Positions 22,290-33,290 of a stretch of DNA of 64,000 nt are shown here, one piece after another. The DNA is from Cepaea nemoralis (Eukaryota > Mollusca > Gastropoda > Stylommatophora > Helicidae), in the NCBI GenBank assembly GCA_014155875.1, contig JACEFZ010001340.1:20001-84000 (forward strand). The letters are read 5' to 3'. Made by a program: the position numbers and the translations under genes. Position 1 is the stretch's first letter. Each line of letters opens with the position of its first letter. A model generated the notes under the pieces. It searched no databases and was not told the DNA's origin. It worked only from the letters and a program-made list of their open reading frames with translations.

Positions 22290-22865
22290 AGTGGTTATCA
22301 TCATATAGTGCCTTTCCCACTGGCGTGGGAGATCATACCTCTCCACTAACTGCGATCTCCGACGGCGTGGATCAATTCGTGTCTGATTCCCTTCTGTGCC
22401 ATGTCAAAAATCTTCTCACGCTGTCTTTCTCTATCTCTCTTTCCGAGAATCGTTCTGGTTGTCACAACAAGGTCCAGTTTTTGTCTTCTCATAATGTGGC
22501 CAAAAAACGATGACTGTTTCTTTCTGGTGTTTGTGATAAATTGTCTTTGCGACTCAGCTTCCCTTAAAACGTGCAGATTGCTCATTTTGTCTGACCAATT
22601 AATTTTCAGCTTTTTTCCATAAAACCAAATCTTCAAGGCTTCCATTGATCTTTTCGCCTGTTTACTACTTGTCCAGGATTCGCAGCCGTATGTTAAAACT
22701 GGTCCTATGTAACATGCAAAATTCTTTTTCTTACTTTAAAGGACAATGACATATTGCACAAAACGTTCTTCATTTGATAGAATGCAGTTTTTCCTTGTCC
22801 TATTCTGTTCTTTATCTCAACGATGCATCTTCCGTGTAATGTTACCAACTGAATACCGAGAAAGA
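22290..22865 (-). pseudogene. RTE-like LINE 3' region, minus strand
   Basis: Non-LTR retrotransposon ORF2 encodes an endonuclease and reverse transcriptase that copy the element into new sites; only the part downstream of the RT core is left here. The minus strand reads (with frame changes) LTYGCESWTSSKQAKRSMEA, then WFYGKKLKINWSDKMSNLHV, LREAESQRQFITNTRKKQSS, FFGHIMRRQKLDLVVTT and RDRERQREKIFDMA. The element's 3' terminus at about 22290-22320 carries (ATG)-type tail remnants next to GGCACT, as at 53.7 kb. A sister copy in the same orientation lies at 53735-54290. Both are dead. Confidence 0.78.
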
Positions 22866-23920
22866 GATTGATTTACTGAAATCTATAATATAACAGGGGA
22901 GCTAGGTAAAAACCGCGACAAATTTGTGTATTGAAATCATTTTCGGGACAGTCAATTATTTAATTTTAAAAAAAAAACAACAACCGAGACTTTCTCGGAA
23001 CGCCGGGATGTCAAGCAACCCTAGTTAAAAGAAAGGAGATATACGGGGAAACCCGAGAGAGAAAAGGTTGGACAGTTTGATATCGTGGATTACATATATT
23101 TTTAGGTATATATTCTGTCTGTTTATTATATACGTTTAGTAAACGTTTTGTGTGTTTTATTTTTCTGTTTCCTACAATTTACTTTTAATTGCCTGCGATA
23201 GCTATCTGTTCTCTTTACTCTACCATTGAATCCAGCTGTTCTACACCTGTTCACACAAAAATTGCTTATCCCCTTCAACCTATCACATCTAGTGAAATAG
23301 TAAACCGCAGTAAGGCAGCGCGGCCAGCGATAAATACATCGTTTGCCTATTGACCCTTCCAGCCTCGTCTCTACTGCTTGTCTCAATATTTCGCTCTTCC
23401 TGGCATTCGCGATCTGAGCTAGAGCAAGTCTATACGCCACTCACTCCAATCAGCTGCATGAATCTCGGAGAGATAGAGGCCCCAAGAGAGAAATGTAAAT
23501 AACGTTATAACACTTCTTCTTACTATTCATTGGCAGGATGTATTTTTTATATTTTTTTGAGAAGCCGGAGCGTTCTCCCAAGGAATTGAGCATGTAAGGG
23601 GACACAATTATAACTAGAAAAGCGTAATCAATCGAACGCTGGAAAAGCTGGGTGATGGATGGCACGGGGGATGCGTACAGAAAGACTCCGTCATCGACCA
23701 GAAGAAAGGGGCATTTCATTACTGATGGCTGATGATGTGCGTTTCATGACGTTTCTTCATAAGAGTTATGCTTGCGCATGCGCGTGTCATGGCCTGTAGC
23801 GCAAGAAGGGATGTCTGGGCAGTTTCTTCATTTATGTGTATTCCAAAACCTATAGTCTGTTTCTAGTGCAGCTAATGAACAACGTGCAGGAATCCAAACA
23901 TTAATGCTCCGATTACAATG
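22866..23920. other. No gene seen
   Basis: The open frames at 23126-23440 and 23450-23719 (minus) have no domain that I recognise. A poly(A) run lies at 22968-22978. Confidence 0.45.
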
Positions 23921-23924
23921 CTGA

Positions 23925-24575
23925 ATGTTTTATGGGACTCTTTCGTTGCTGCAAATTGTTTGTGCGACTCTTTCAGTGGAGATTGTTTCGTGCGACTCTT
24001 TCAGAGCCGAAAGTTTTATTAGCTGAATGATTTGTGCAACTTTGTCTATTGCTGAATGATTTGTGAGACTCGTTCATTGATGAATGTTTTGTGAATCTCT
24101 TTTATTAGCGGAACGATTTGTGCAACTTTATCCATAGGTGAATGATTTGTGCGACTCTTTCATTGCTGAATGTTTCGTGAATCACTTTCATTTGCTGAGT
24201 GATTTTGAGACTCTTTCATTGCTAAACGTTTTGTGAATCTCTTTAACTGTTGAATGATGTGCGAGACTCTTTTATTTGCTGAATGATTAGTGCAACTCTT
24301 TCCAATGCTTAATGATTTGTGCGACTCTTTCAGCGCTGAATGTTTTGTGAATCTCCTTTATTTGCTGAAATATTTGTGCAACTCTTCCCATTGCTTAATA
24401 ATTTGTGCGACTCTTTCATTGCTGAATGTTTTGTGAATCTCCTTCATTGCTGAATGATTTGTGATACTCTTTCACTGCTGAATGATATGTGGGATTCTTT
24501 CATTGTGAATGATTTGTGCAACTCTTTCATGGCTGAATGACGTGTGTGATTTTCGTTGCTAAATGTTGTGTAGGA
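23925..24575. repeat. Diverged 27-30-bp minisatellite
   Basis: Phrases of type TTCATTGCTGAATGATTTGT followed by GCGACTCT, or GAATGTTTTGTGAATCTC, recur about 22 times with many substitutions and length changes. Older-looking than the other arrays. Confidence 0.8.
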
Positions 24576-25315
24576 CTCGTCTTAGACTCCTTCGTGTCTT
24601 GGCTCGAGTAAGTGCTGCACGTCAATGTTAAGGTAATGATAGCGCCACCTTTCCTTTTTTTTAGAGTTTAGATTTAGATGTCGCTTGTTACAAAAATAGA
24701 GTGGATAAGCAATAACGGACAGTGGAATTGGCAAGAATTACACGAAAACAATCCCAAATGGCAGAAAGGACGTTACGGCTAGAACGTCTTAGTCAGCTCA
24801 CGTAACACATAAAAACCATAAAACGACACTTATATAGCACATTTATGATGTTACAATAACAATAATAGTCACGACAATAGGGAAAACAAATTACGCGTAG
24901 TTTCCACGATATATGCTGTCGTTGGGGGTGAGTTAGTAGGTCTTCGCACATTCTAGGTCACGGCATAACGTAAGTTCCCTACCTGGCCGTGTTCCTTTAA
25001 CAATTCCCAGAAGAAAAATATTACTACAATTATCCAGTACTCATTTCAATCAAGAAACGAATGAAAGGGGGCAGAAGTCGTTCTCAAACCAGTACTCGAC
25101 GTGAACACAGAGAATTGATAATCTTGAATTATTGCTGAAGGAAAGATAAGTGTTGATGACGTGACTCATTCATGAAATGAGTACATTGCCACGTTAATTC
25201 CTAAATGACCTTTGACACTTGACGTTTTAGAAAAGCACGTATGTGATTTCTGAAACCACCAGTCCCGGATGATCAATTATTTGTTATGTAACTAGTTACA
25301 AGTTACTAATGACAA
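24576..25315. other. No gene seen
   Basis: Unassigned sequence. Confidence 0.5.
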
Positions 25316-25319
25316 GCAT

Positions 25320-25560
25320 GTCCTTTGCAGAACATCGGAATCAATTCCAGAATTCATTGGCTGTTTGTACCTTTCTAGTCAAGTTTACCTTCAATGCTTT
25401 GTGCCATTGCATTCTTAATTGCCGGCGCTAAAATCATTGTGAAAATCAACGCAAGACGATCCGCTGCCACAGCGCCTACGGCTGACTTTGAACCCGGGAT
25501 GGCGGGATTGTGACACTGCATGGTCTACCAAAACTTCACACTCGCGGATTTATAATGAGT
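25320..25560 (-). repeat. tRNA-derived SINE with the shared 3' tail, minus strand
   Basis: The low-coordinate end, GTCCTTTGCAGAACATCGG, then TGGCTGTTTG and CTAGTCAAGTTTACCTTCAA, aligns with the tail and body of the SINE at 56053-56222 (CCTTTACAGGACTTTGCA ... TTGGCAAGTTTACGTTTAG). The high-coordinate end on the minus strand has box A-like AGTTTTGGTAGACCATGC and box B CCCGGGTTCAAAGTC. Head, body and tail are thus all present but diverged. Confidence 0.6.
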
Positions 25561-25584
25561 TAGTTAGGGGGAGGGTTACCAGCG

Positions 25585-25655
25585 TCCAATTAGATCCGAA
25601 CACAGGACTGCGGGCTGGCTGACAAGTGTGCTAGCCACTGCCGCTCACGGCCATC
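25585..25655 (-). repeat. Second tRNA-like module, minus strand
   Basis: On the minus strand GGCAGTGGCTAGCACACTTG fits box A and CTGTGTTCGGATCTAA fits box B. It lies about 25 bp upstream of the head of the SINE at 25320-25560 in the same orientation, so the SINE may be dimeric or two insertions may have met. Confidence 0.45.
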
Positions 25656-25779
25656 AGGTACAAGCATTAGTAAAGCAAAGCGCCCCCTTCGCATTCCATG
25701 GGGCGCCTGGGTATATGCAGTCATGCAGTCTTAACATAAATAGTGAAGGCTCTTTATACACTGCTTCATAACAGCATAC

Positions 25780-25780
25780 A

Positions 25781-25818
<38 letters not shown>
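25780..25818. repeat. (TTG)n microsatellite
   Basis: About 12 TTG triplets. Confidence 0.95.
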
Positions 25819-25843
25819 TGCCTTTATTATTTTGTGCTTCGTC

Positions 25844-25922
25844 TTAACATATTCAATGTCAAACAAAAATTAAGTTTGGACCAAATATAAATGGATGGCG
25901 GTTAATGGGAAGTAGGGCTGTC
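25844..25922. mobile_element. End of a TTAA-type MITE
   Basis: TTAACATATTCAATGTCAAA, then GTTTGGACCAAA and GGATGGCGGTTAATGGGAAG, pair with 47545-47675 (TTAACAGATTCAGTGCCAAA, GTTTGGACCAAA, GGATGGCGGAAAATGGGAAA). The first part also matches one end of the complete MITEs at 35.6 and 39.9 kb. No second terminus was found here. Confidence 0.55.
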
Positions 25923-25949
25923 TCAATCTCTCTAGGTCTCTCTTTCATT

Positions 25950-25951
25950 AT

Positions 25952-25989
<38 letters not shown>

Positions 25990-26014
25990 ATGTGTCTGTC
26001 TATCTTTTAATATT

Positions 26015-26050
<36 letters not shown>

Positions 26051-26516
26051 TGTGTCTGTCTATCTTTTAATATTTCTCTCTCTCTCCTAATGTGTCTGTC
26101 TATCTTTTAATATTTCTGTCTCTGTCTCTCTGTCTCTCTCTCTCCTAATGTGTCTGTCTATCTTTTAATATTTCTGTCTGTCTGCCTCTCTCTCTCTTAA
26201 TGTGTCTGTCTATCTTTTAATATATATATATATCTTAATGTGTCTGTCTATCTTTTAATATCTCTCTCTCTTAATGTGTCTGTCTATCTTTTAATCTCTC
26301 TCTCTCTCTTAATGTGTCTGTCTATCTTTTAATATATATCTCCCTCTCTTTCTCTCTCTCTCTCTTACTGTGTCTGTCTATATTTTAATATATCTCTCTC
26401 TCTCTCTTAATGTGTCTGTCTATCTTTTAATATATCTCTCTCTTAATGTGTCTCTCTCTCTCTCTTAATGTGTCTGTCTATCTTTTAATATCTCTCTCTT
26501 AATGTGTCTGTCTATC

Positions 26517-26585
<69 letters not shown>

Positions 26586-26748
26586 TAATGTGTCTGTCTA
26601 TCTATTAATCTCTCTCTCTCTTTTTCTCCTAATGTGTCTGTCTATCTATTAATCTCTTTCTCTCTCTCTCCTAATGTGTCTGTCTATCTTTTAATATTTC
26701 TGTCTGTCTCTGTCTGTCTGTCTCTCTCTCTTAATGTGTCTGTCTATC

Positions 26749-26831
<83 letters not shown>

Positions 26832-27095
26832 TAATGTGTCTGTCTATCTTTTAATATCTCTCTCTCTTAATGTGTCTGTCTATCTCTCTCTCTCTCTTAA
26901 TGTGTCTGTCTATCTTTTACTATCTCTCTCTCTTAATGTGTCTGTCTATCTATTAATTTCTCTCTCTTTCTCTCCTAATGTGTCTGTTTATCTATTAATC
27001 TCTTTCTCTCTCTCCTAATGTGTCTGTCTATCTTTTAATATTTCTGTCTCTGTCTCTGTCTGTCTCTCTCTCTCTTAATGTATCTGTCTATCTTG

Positions 27096-27131
<36 letters not shown>

Positions 27132-27340
27132 GTGTCTGTCTATCTTTTAATATCGCTCTCTCTCTTAATGTGTCTGTCTATCTTTTAATCTCTCTCTCTC
27201 TCTCTCTCTTAATGTGTCTGTCTATCTTTTAATATATATCTCTCTCTCTTTCTCTCTCTCTTAATGTGTCTGTCTATCTTTTAATATCTCTCTCTCTCTT
27301 AATGTGTCTGTCTATCTTTTAATATATATCTCTCTCTTAA

Positions 27341-27382
<42 letters not shown>

Positions 27383-27711
27383 AATGTGTCTGTCTATCTT
27401 TTAATCTCTCTCTCTCTCTCAATGTGTCTGTCTATCTTTTAATCTCTCTCTCTCTTAATCTGTCTGTCTATCTTTTAATATATATATATCTCTCTCTTAA
27501 TGTGTCTGTCTATCTATTAATCTTTCTCTCTCTCTCTCTTAATGTGTCTGTCTATCTTTTAATATCTCTCTCTCTTAATGTGTCTGTCTATCTTTTAATA
27601 TCTCTCTCTTAATGTGTCTGTCTATCTTTTAATCTCTCTCTCTCTCTCTTAATGTGTCTGTCTATCTTTTAATATATCTCTCTCTCTTAATGTGTCTGTC
27701 TATCTTTTAAT
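25950..27711. repeat. CT-rich satellite: fixed core, variable spacers (left part)
   Basis: A conserved core TTAATGTGTCTGTCTATC + TTTTAAT recurs dozens of times, separated by spacers of pure (CT)n, (TA)n, (GTCT)n or mixtures with lengths from under 10 to about 75 bp. Two long (TA)n spacers lie at 26521-26582 and 26755-26829, and a shorter one at 27097-27127. The array resumes at 30160 after the LINE. Frames such as MSVYLLISLSLN are array artefacts. Confidence 0.93.
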
Positions 27712-30146
27712 CTACATACAACTTCAAATGATAATGGATGGAGAGTCATCAACCTGGCAGAAGCCAAAGGACTGCAGATTAGCAGTACCAGACTACAAAG
27801 AAAGGATATACACAAACAAACTTGGAAATCATGTGACAAGAGAACCTATAATCAAATAGATCACATTTTAATTAACAACAGAAATGCATCAAACATACAG
27901 CAAGTCAGAAGTTATAGAGGAGCTGAGTGCCATAGTGACCATTTCCTCGTTGGAGCAAAATTTAAAATAAAACTTAAGAGAGCTTTCTATACTAAATTAC
28001 AAAGATTACACCCAACATATAACAGAGAAAAACTACAAGACATTACAGTCAAAGAGAAATTTACAGATGAAATAAAATGTAAACTTGAAACTTTGCAAAA
28101 CCCTTTGGAGGAAAGCGTTGACCAAACTTGGTTGAACATCAAGAATACAATTCAATCTACCGCAGAAGAATGTCTCGGTGTGTCAACCACGCATAGAAAG
28201 AACAGATGGTTCAATCAAAAATGTGAAGAAGCAGTCACTAAGAAGAAGAATGCCAGACATGTATGGTTAAATGACATCAATAACATCCAAAAGGAAGAGC
28301 ATTATAGAAATGAGTGTAAAGAGGCTACAAAAATAGTCAGACAGCAGAAGCGAGAATATATGAGTAATATAATCAAAGATTTGGAAACTAATCACCAGAA
28401 AAATGAATCCAGAAAGTTTTTTAAAGTACTGAAATCAATGAAACGAGGGCACCAACAAAACACATATGGTTTAAAAGACAAAAATGGGAATATGATAAAT
28501 ACCAATGAAGAAATGTGCAACACATGGAAAGAATATTTTATTGAATTACTAAATTGTGAAGCTCCAAGTAACATTTTCCCACAGGAAGAGGTTCTAACAT
28601 GCGAACCACAAATTGAAGAACCTACATTTGAAGAAATCCTATATGTAATCACACGACTTAAAAACAATAAGGCAACTGGGACTGATGGAATTGCTGCTGA
28701 ATTTATAAAGGCAGGTGGCCATGCATTACATCTAAAGCTATACGAACTAATGAATAAAAATCTGGAGGACAGAAGAATTACCCCATGACTGGAAAGAGTC
28801 ATTATTGATACCTATCTTTAAGAAAGGAGACACGTTCCAATGTGGAAATTATAGAGGAATATCACTACTGTCCACAAGCTATAAGATACTATCCGCAGTA
28901 TTACTAAATAGACTAAAACCATATTCAGAAGACATATTAGGTGACTACCAAGGCGGGTTTTAGACAAAACAGATCAACAATAGATCAGATATTTATCTTA
29001 CGACAAATAGCCGAGAAACATTGGGAATATAAAAGAGATCTCCATAACATTTTTGTGGATTTTAAAAAGGCTTATGATAGTGTCCATAGGAATAGTCTAT
29101 GGAATGTTATGCAGGAATTTGGAATACCAAGGAAGTTAATTAACATGACCAAACTATGCATGGAAGATACTTATAATATAGTAACATATAAAGGCAGGAA
29201 ATCAGACCCCTTCCAAATAACATCTGGCTTGAAACAGGGTGATGCACTATCGCCGCTACTCTTCAATCTGGCTCTAGAGAAAGTTGTAAGGAAGGTAAAG
29301 GAGGAATGTGATATTGGAGGAACATCCAAGCTGCTTGGTTATGCAGATGATATAGATATTATAGGGCAAAGTGAACAAAAGACATTAGAAATATTGACTC
29401 ACTTAAAGGAAAAAGCCCAACAGATGGGGCTGGTTATCAACCAAGATAAGACAGAATATATGGTAATTTCAAGAGACGGAATGGCTAAAAACTCTGGCCA
29501 CATACAAATAGATAATATGACCATTAAAAGAACGGAAACATACAAATACCTGGGTACAATCTTCAACTGCTCCAACATCATAAGGGAAGAAATACAAACT
29601 AGAATCAACTCTGGAAATAAGATATACTATGCACTACAACATCTACTAAAATCAAAGGCGCTATCTCGTAACACCAAAATCACAATATACAAAACACTGA
29701 TCAGACCAGTTGTGCTGTATGGCTCTGAAACCTGGAGTACAACGAAAGGAGACGAAGCCTTGTTACAAACCTTTGAGAACAAAATTTTAAGACGCATCTT
29801 TGGACCCATTAGGGATACACAAAGTGGAGAGTGGAAAAGAAGAAGTAACAAAGACATTTATGATTTGTTTAAGTCCCCGCTAATCACTGGTATCATGAAG
29901 GCTAATAGACTACAATGGCTGGGGCATATAGAAAGAATGGAAGATAATAGGGAAACAAAACTCGCTTACACTCAGGAAATAAATGACCGTAGACCCCGAG
30001 GTAGACCAAGAAGGCGGTGGAGAGATAATATACATACAGACCTACAAGCACTTGGAATCAACGACTGGCAAGAGAAGGTCCACCAGAGAGACGAATGGAG
30101 ACAGATTGTATTTGCAGCAAAGAACCTCAATGGCTCGGAATGCTGA
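27712..30146 (+). pseudogene. LINE ORF2: endonuclease C-terminus + reverse transcriptase
   Basis: ORF2 protein nicks the target with an APE-type endonuclease and primes reverse transcription from the nick. Residues at the start include NQIDHILINN (about 27850) and AECHSDHFLVG (about 27925), the C-terminal motifs of the APE domain with the catalytic SDH. The RT follows: LKNNKATGTDGIAAEFIKAG (28654), KESLLIPIFKKGD (28792), NYRGISLLS, FRQNRSTIDQIF (28956), FVDFKKAYDSVH (29053), GLKQGDALSPLLFNLALE (29227), catalytic YADDIDII (29339), KYLGTIF (29547). The C-terminus has YGSETWSTTK, LRRIFGPI, RLQWLGHIERM and RPRGRPRRRW. Two lesions: a frame change in the A5 run near 28757 (frame 1 to 2) and an extra G near 28950 (frame 2 to 3). 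The N-terminal half of the endonuclease is missing, so it cannot be autonomous. Sequencing indels could explain both frameshifts. Confidence 0.88.
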
Positions 30147-30160
30147 AGAAGAAGAAGAAG
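27712..30160 (+). mobile_element. LINE (EN-RT non-LTR retrotransposon), 5'-truncated, (GAA)n tail
   Basis: It begins inside the endonuclease domain exactly at the array border and ends with TGCTGAAGAAGAAGAAGAAG, after which the satellite core resumes. The single ORF runs over 2.4 kb with only two indels and no other stop, so it is the youngest or least damaged LINE of the window. The family differs from the ones at 33.1 and 47.7 kb in its RT and its tail. I cannot fix the clade; the short tail and C-terminal RGRPRRRW motif are seen in RTE/Jockey-like groups. Confidence 0.88.
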
Positions 30161-30420
30161 ATATATATCTTTCTCTCTCTCTCTTAATATGTCTGTATAT
30201 CTTTTAATATCTCTCTCTTAATATGTCTGTCTATCTTTTACTATCTCTCTCTTAATGTGTCTGTCTATCTTTTAATCTCTCTCTCTCTCTCTCTCTTAAT
30301 GTGTATGTCTATCTTTTAATATATCTCTCTCTCTCTCTCTCTCTTAACGTGTCTGTCTCTCTTTTAATATCTCTGTCTCTCTCAATCTCTGTCTCTCACT
30401 CTCTTTCAGTATCTCTGTCA
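30161..30420. repeat. CT-rich satellite, right part
   Basis: Continuation of the 25950-27711 array after the LINE, with the same core in slightly diverged form (TTAATATGTCTGTCTATCTT). Confidence 0.9.
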
Positions 30421-31375
30421 GACTATTTACCTATCTCCCAGTCTACCTCTCCTTCTCTCTCCATTCTCCACAACAGACTTCAACTGCTGCCTGCAGTAAC
30501 TTAGTTTCTCACCAGCAATGTGTCCAGGCTTGTTTCCAGAGTTGACGAGAGGTATTTACCTCCTTTGGAATCACGAGACAGCATTACGCCTCATTATAAC
30601 GTAACCTACTATATGTCAAGATCAGTTACTTCACACCCTCTGCGGCAGTATGTGATATGGGATTACTGTTACTTGTTATTTCGCTTAGTCTCCGCTGACT
30701 CCATTGTCCACGCTTCAGCAGCAGGACGCAATATGGAGTATATTTATACAACACTTGACAACTGTCATTGTGGTCTTATTGCCTGTTTGGATGGTAATGC
30801 AGCATTCGTGTTTTCAATGTTAGTTTTAGACCACTCCACTTCTTAACTTAAATTCTGAATCTTATCTGGCATCTCCAGTTACTATTTGCCGATGATGTCG
30901 AAGCTTCTAGAATGTTCATGCATTTTGTTCTCTAATTTTTATGTTTAATTCATGTTCGATGTTGTGCTAAGTTTTTGTTCAATCCATTTAAATATGAAAA
31001 TACGCACATAATCTCGGACTCAAAGTGATTGTTCATGAATTCCTAGTACACTTTAAACTTTAATAACTTTAGCTGCACAAATAATGTGTATACAGACAAC
31101 AGGCGTTACAGTTTGATATTAATACAGAAAAAAGCTCATTAAGTAGTTATACGTGTACGCCTATTCTAGAAGATACTAAGAGAATATAAAATGGCGCAAA
31201 TAAAAAAAATTTACTTGGCATTCTTGCGTTTTTTGTTTCTAATTACAGTGAGAGCCGGAGGTTAAATGGTTTGGCATGTTTGCAGAATGAAACCTGGAAA
31301 TGCAAGATTGCGTTATCAAAACTGGACTAATTGAAGTGTCTTTGCAGGGAAGATGGTGAAGCCAGGAGAATTATA
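30421..31375. other. No gene seen
   Basis: The 108-codon frame at 30520-30846 has no recognised domain. AT-rich, unassigned. Confidence 0.45.
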
Positions 31376-31770
31376 CTTTATCTCTCTTTCTCTCGCTCCC
31401 TCTTTCTGTCTGTCGGTCTCTCCCTCTCTTTTTCTCCATCTATCTCTATCCCCTCCCTCTTTCTGTATCTCTCTCCCTCTCTCTTTCTATCTGTCTCTCT
31501 TTCTCTGTTACTCTCTCTCCTTTCCTCTTTCTGTCTGCCTATCTCTCTTACTATATCTTCTCTCTCCCTCATGAAATCCTCATCCTTACCCATACTGCCC
31601 ACTGTATGAACTGGAGTCTGTCTGCCTCTCTCTCTCTTTCTCTCTCATTTTCTCTTTCTTTCTGTCTCTATTTCTCTATCTCTCTCCCTCTCGCTCTGTC
31701 TGTCTGTCTTTCTCTATCTCTCTCCCTCATGAAACCCTCATGCTGCCCATTGTATTAACTGGAGTCTGTC

Positions 31771-31807
<37 letters not shown>

Positions 31808-31860
31808 ATCTCTCTTCTTCTCTCTCGCTTTCTCCCCCCCCCCCCTCTCTCTCTCTCACA
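31376..31860. repeat. (CT)n-rich tract with a duplicated phrase
   Basis: TCTCTCCCTCATGAAA(T/C)CCTCAT(C/G) followed about 20-30 nt later by CTGTATGAACTGGAGTCTGTCT or TTGTATTAACTGGAGTCTGTC occurs at 31560 and 31725, and in part at 31855. So a unit of about 150 bp is repeated inside the CT-rich sequence. Confidence 0.85.
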
Positions 31861-31934
31861 TGAGACACTCATGCTGATACTGCTCACTGTATGAACAGGA
31901 GTCAAAAAAGAGCAGCTCACCCACCTTTGAGGTG

Positions 31935-32130
31935 GGGATTTTGTAAGGACCACAAAGCCACGGGGTCGACCCACTCCTACATAAAATGGCTTGTACCAGA
32001 CAATTTTCTTGGAAAGCCAAGGCGGACGGCTTGATAACGACTACATCGCCCATCGACTGCCAAATGATTTTAAAATATGGTTCCAGTGTGGACGTGACCA
32101 GGCCAGTAGTCTTGAACCTTAACCTAGCTG
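31935..32130 (+). repeat. Dispersed repeat D, copy 1
   Basis: GGGTCGACCCACTCCTACAT, then TTTCTTGGAAAGCCAAGGCG and ACTACATCGCCCA, align with 52873-52975 (GGGTTGACCCAGGCTAAAAT, TTTCTTGGAAAGTAAAGGCG, CCATATCGCCCA) and with 45713-45785. Probably SINE-derived; no clear pol III box found. Confidence 0.5.
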
Positions 32131-32212
32131 TAGACAACCTTAAGGCATACAGCCCAGATAGTCTTTAAATACACGGTAGCCTTGTGCAACCCCGGTGTCT
32201 GGCTTTTGTGTT

Positions 32213-32703
32213 GTCTAGATCAGTGGTTCTCAACCTTTTTTGGCCCATGCACCCCTTCACCATATATTCAGAATGTCATTCCCCCCTTTCATATTTCCTC
32301 CTTTCCATCCCCCACCGCCTCTATACATTATACGTAATAATAGAAGCTAAATTTAATAACACATACTAGAACTAGTCTAGACGTCTACATAAGACGGGAT
32401 TTGCGGGTCTTCTTACGTTTTCAAACGAAATTCAGAAGAGCGAGAAGTACGGAACCGTAAAATATGGAGTGAAAAACCATAACTAATCAGTTCTTGTATT
32501 ACCGCGATCTTGAAATAATCTTAATTACAAAGGTAATTATGGTATAATTACAGAAGTACAGAACCGTAAAGTATGGAGTGAAAACAACCATATAAAGTAT
32601 CTTGAAATAATATTAATTTCCACCCCCCCCCCCCCACGGAAACCCTGAAATTACCCCCTGGGGGGAGGGAATTCCCCACCGGTTGAGAACGGCTGGTCTA
32701 GAT
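32213..32703 (+). mobile_element. hAT MITE 1 with 8-bp target duplication
   Basis: Terminal inverted repeats CAGTGGTTCTCAACC (32221) and GGTTGAGAACGGCTG (ends 32695) are flanked on both sides by GTCTAGAT (32213-32220 and 32696-32703). An 8-bp duplication and CAGTGGTTCTCAACC ends define the hAT superfamily, and GTCTAGAT fits the nTCTAGAn preference known for Charlie-like hATs. The 475-bp body has no transposase. Internally it repeats ACCGTAAANTATGGAGTGAA (32455 and 32565). Confidence 0.92.
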
Positions 32704-33107
32704 CTTGCTCCACACGATCTTACCACAGACCACGATGAAATAATGTTGACAGCGAACAGCGCAGCCAGCCAGCCAGTCCAAACATGTCTAGTGAAACATT
32801 GATGTGGTTGAGATGCTGCTGCAGACATCTTCATCTGAAAGTTTCACAATGGGAGCTCCTTTCTTTACGACAGGCCAGCTGGCATGGTCAGGTTTTCTTG
32901 TGGCTAAAGAGAGGATCACTATATATGGGGAGTTCTGCTGGGGTCTATAGAAGTGCTCGTCAAGGGTGCTTGTGTTGCAGGCGTCGTGTCTCTAAGTATC
33001 TGGCTTTAAACAAACAAGCAAAATACAATAAGTTGCACATTTTATTGCCTGGTATATTTCACTGTATCTCATCGGGTGTTTTGTTTCGTTTTATTTTTTT
33101 AAGTTAA
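32704..33107. other. No gene seen
   Basis: A frame of 107 codons (32784-33107) has no recognised domain. Confidence 0.45.
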
Positions 33108-33237
33108 GTTTGTAAAAATGACAAACAAGAATACGTTAAGATAAATAAAGAATTAAAAGATAAATGTGGGAAGACAAAAGAAAGTTGGTTAAACGAGCAG
33201 TGCACACACACACACGCACGCACGCACGCACGCACGC

Positions 33238-33290
<53 letters not shown>

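Noticed and set aside
23126..23440. 104-codon minus-strand frame, Arg/Lys-rich
   Set aside because: It does not resemble a family that I know; length is within chance expectation.
25950..27711. CRISPR-like look: a fixed core repeat with varying spacers
   Set aside because: Spacers are simple (CT)n/(TA)n repeats and not unique sequences, there is no cas gene, and the surroundings are eukaryotic retroelements.
33164..33290. His/Thr/Ala-rich N-terminus of the LINE frame beginning at 33164
   Set aside because: It is a (CA)n microsatellite read in frame; the real upstream LINE codons are in another frame (33111-33203).
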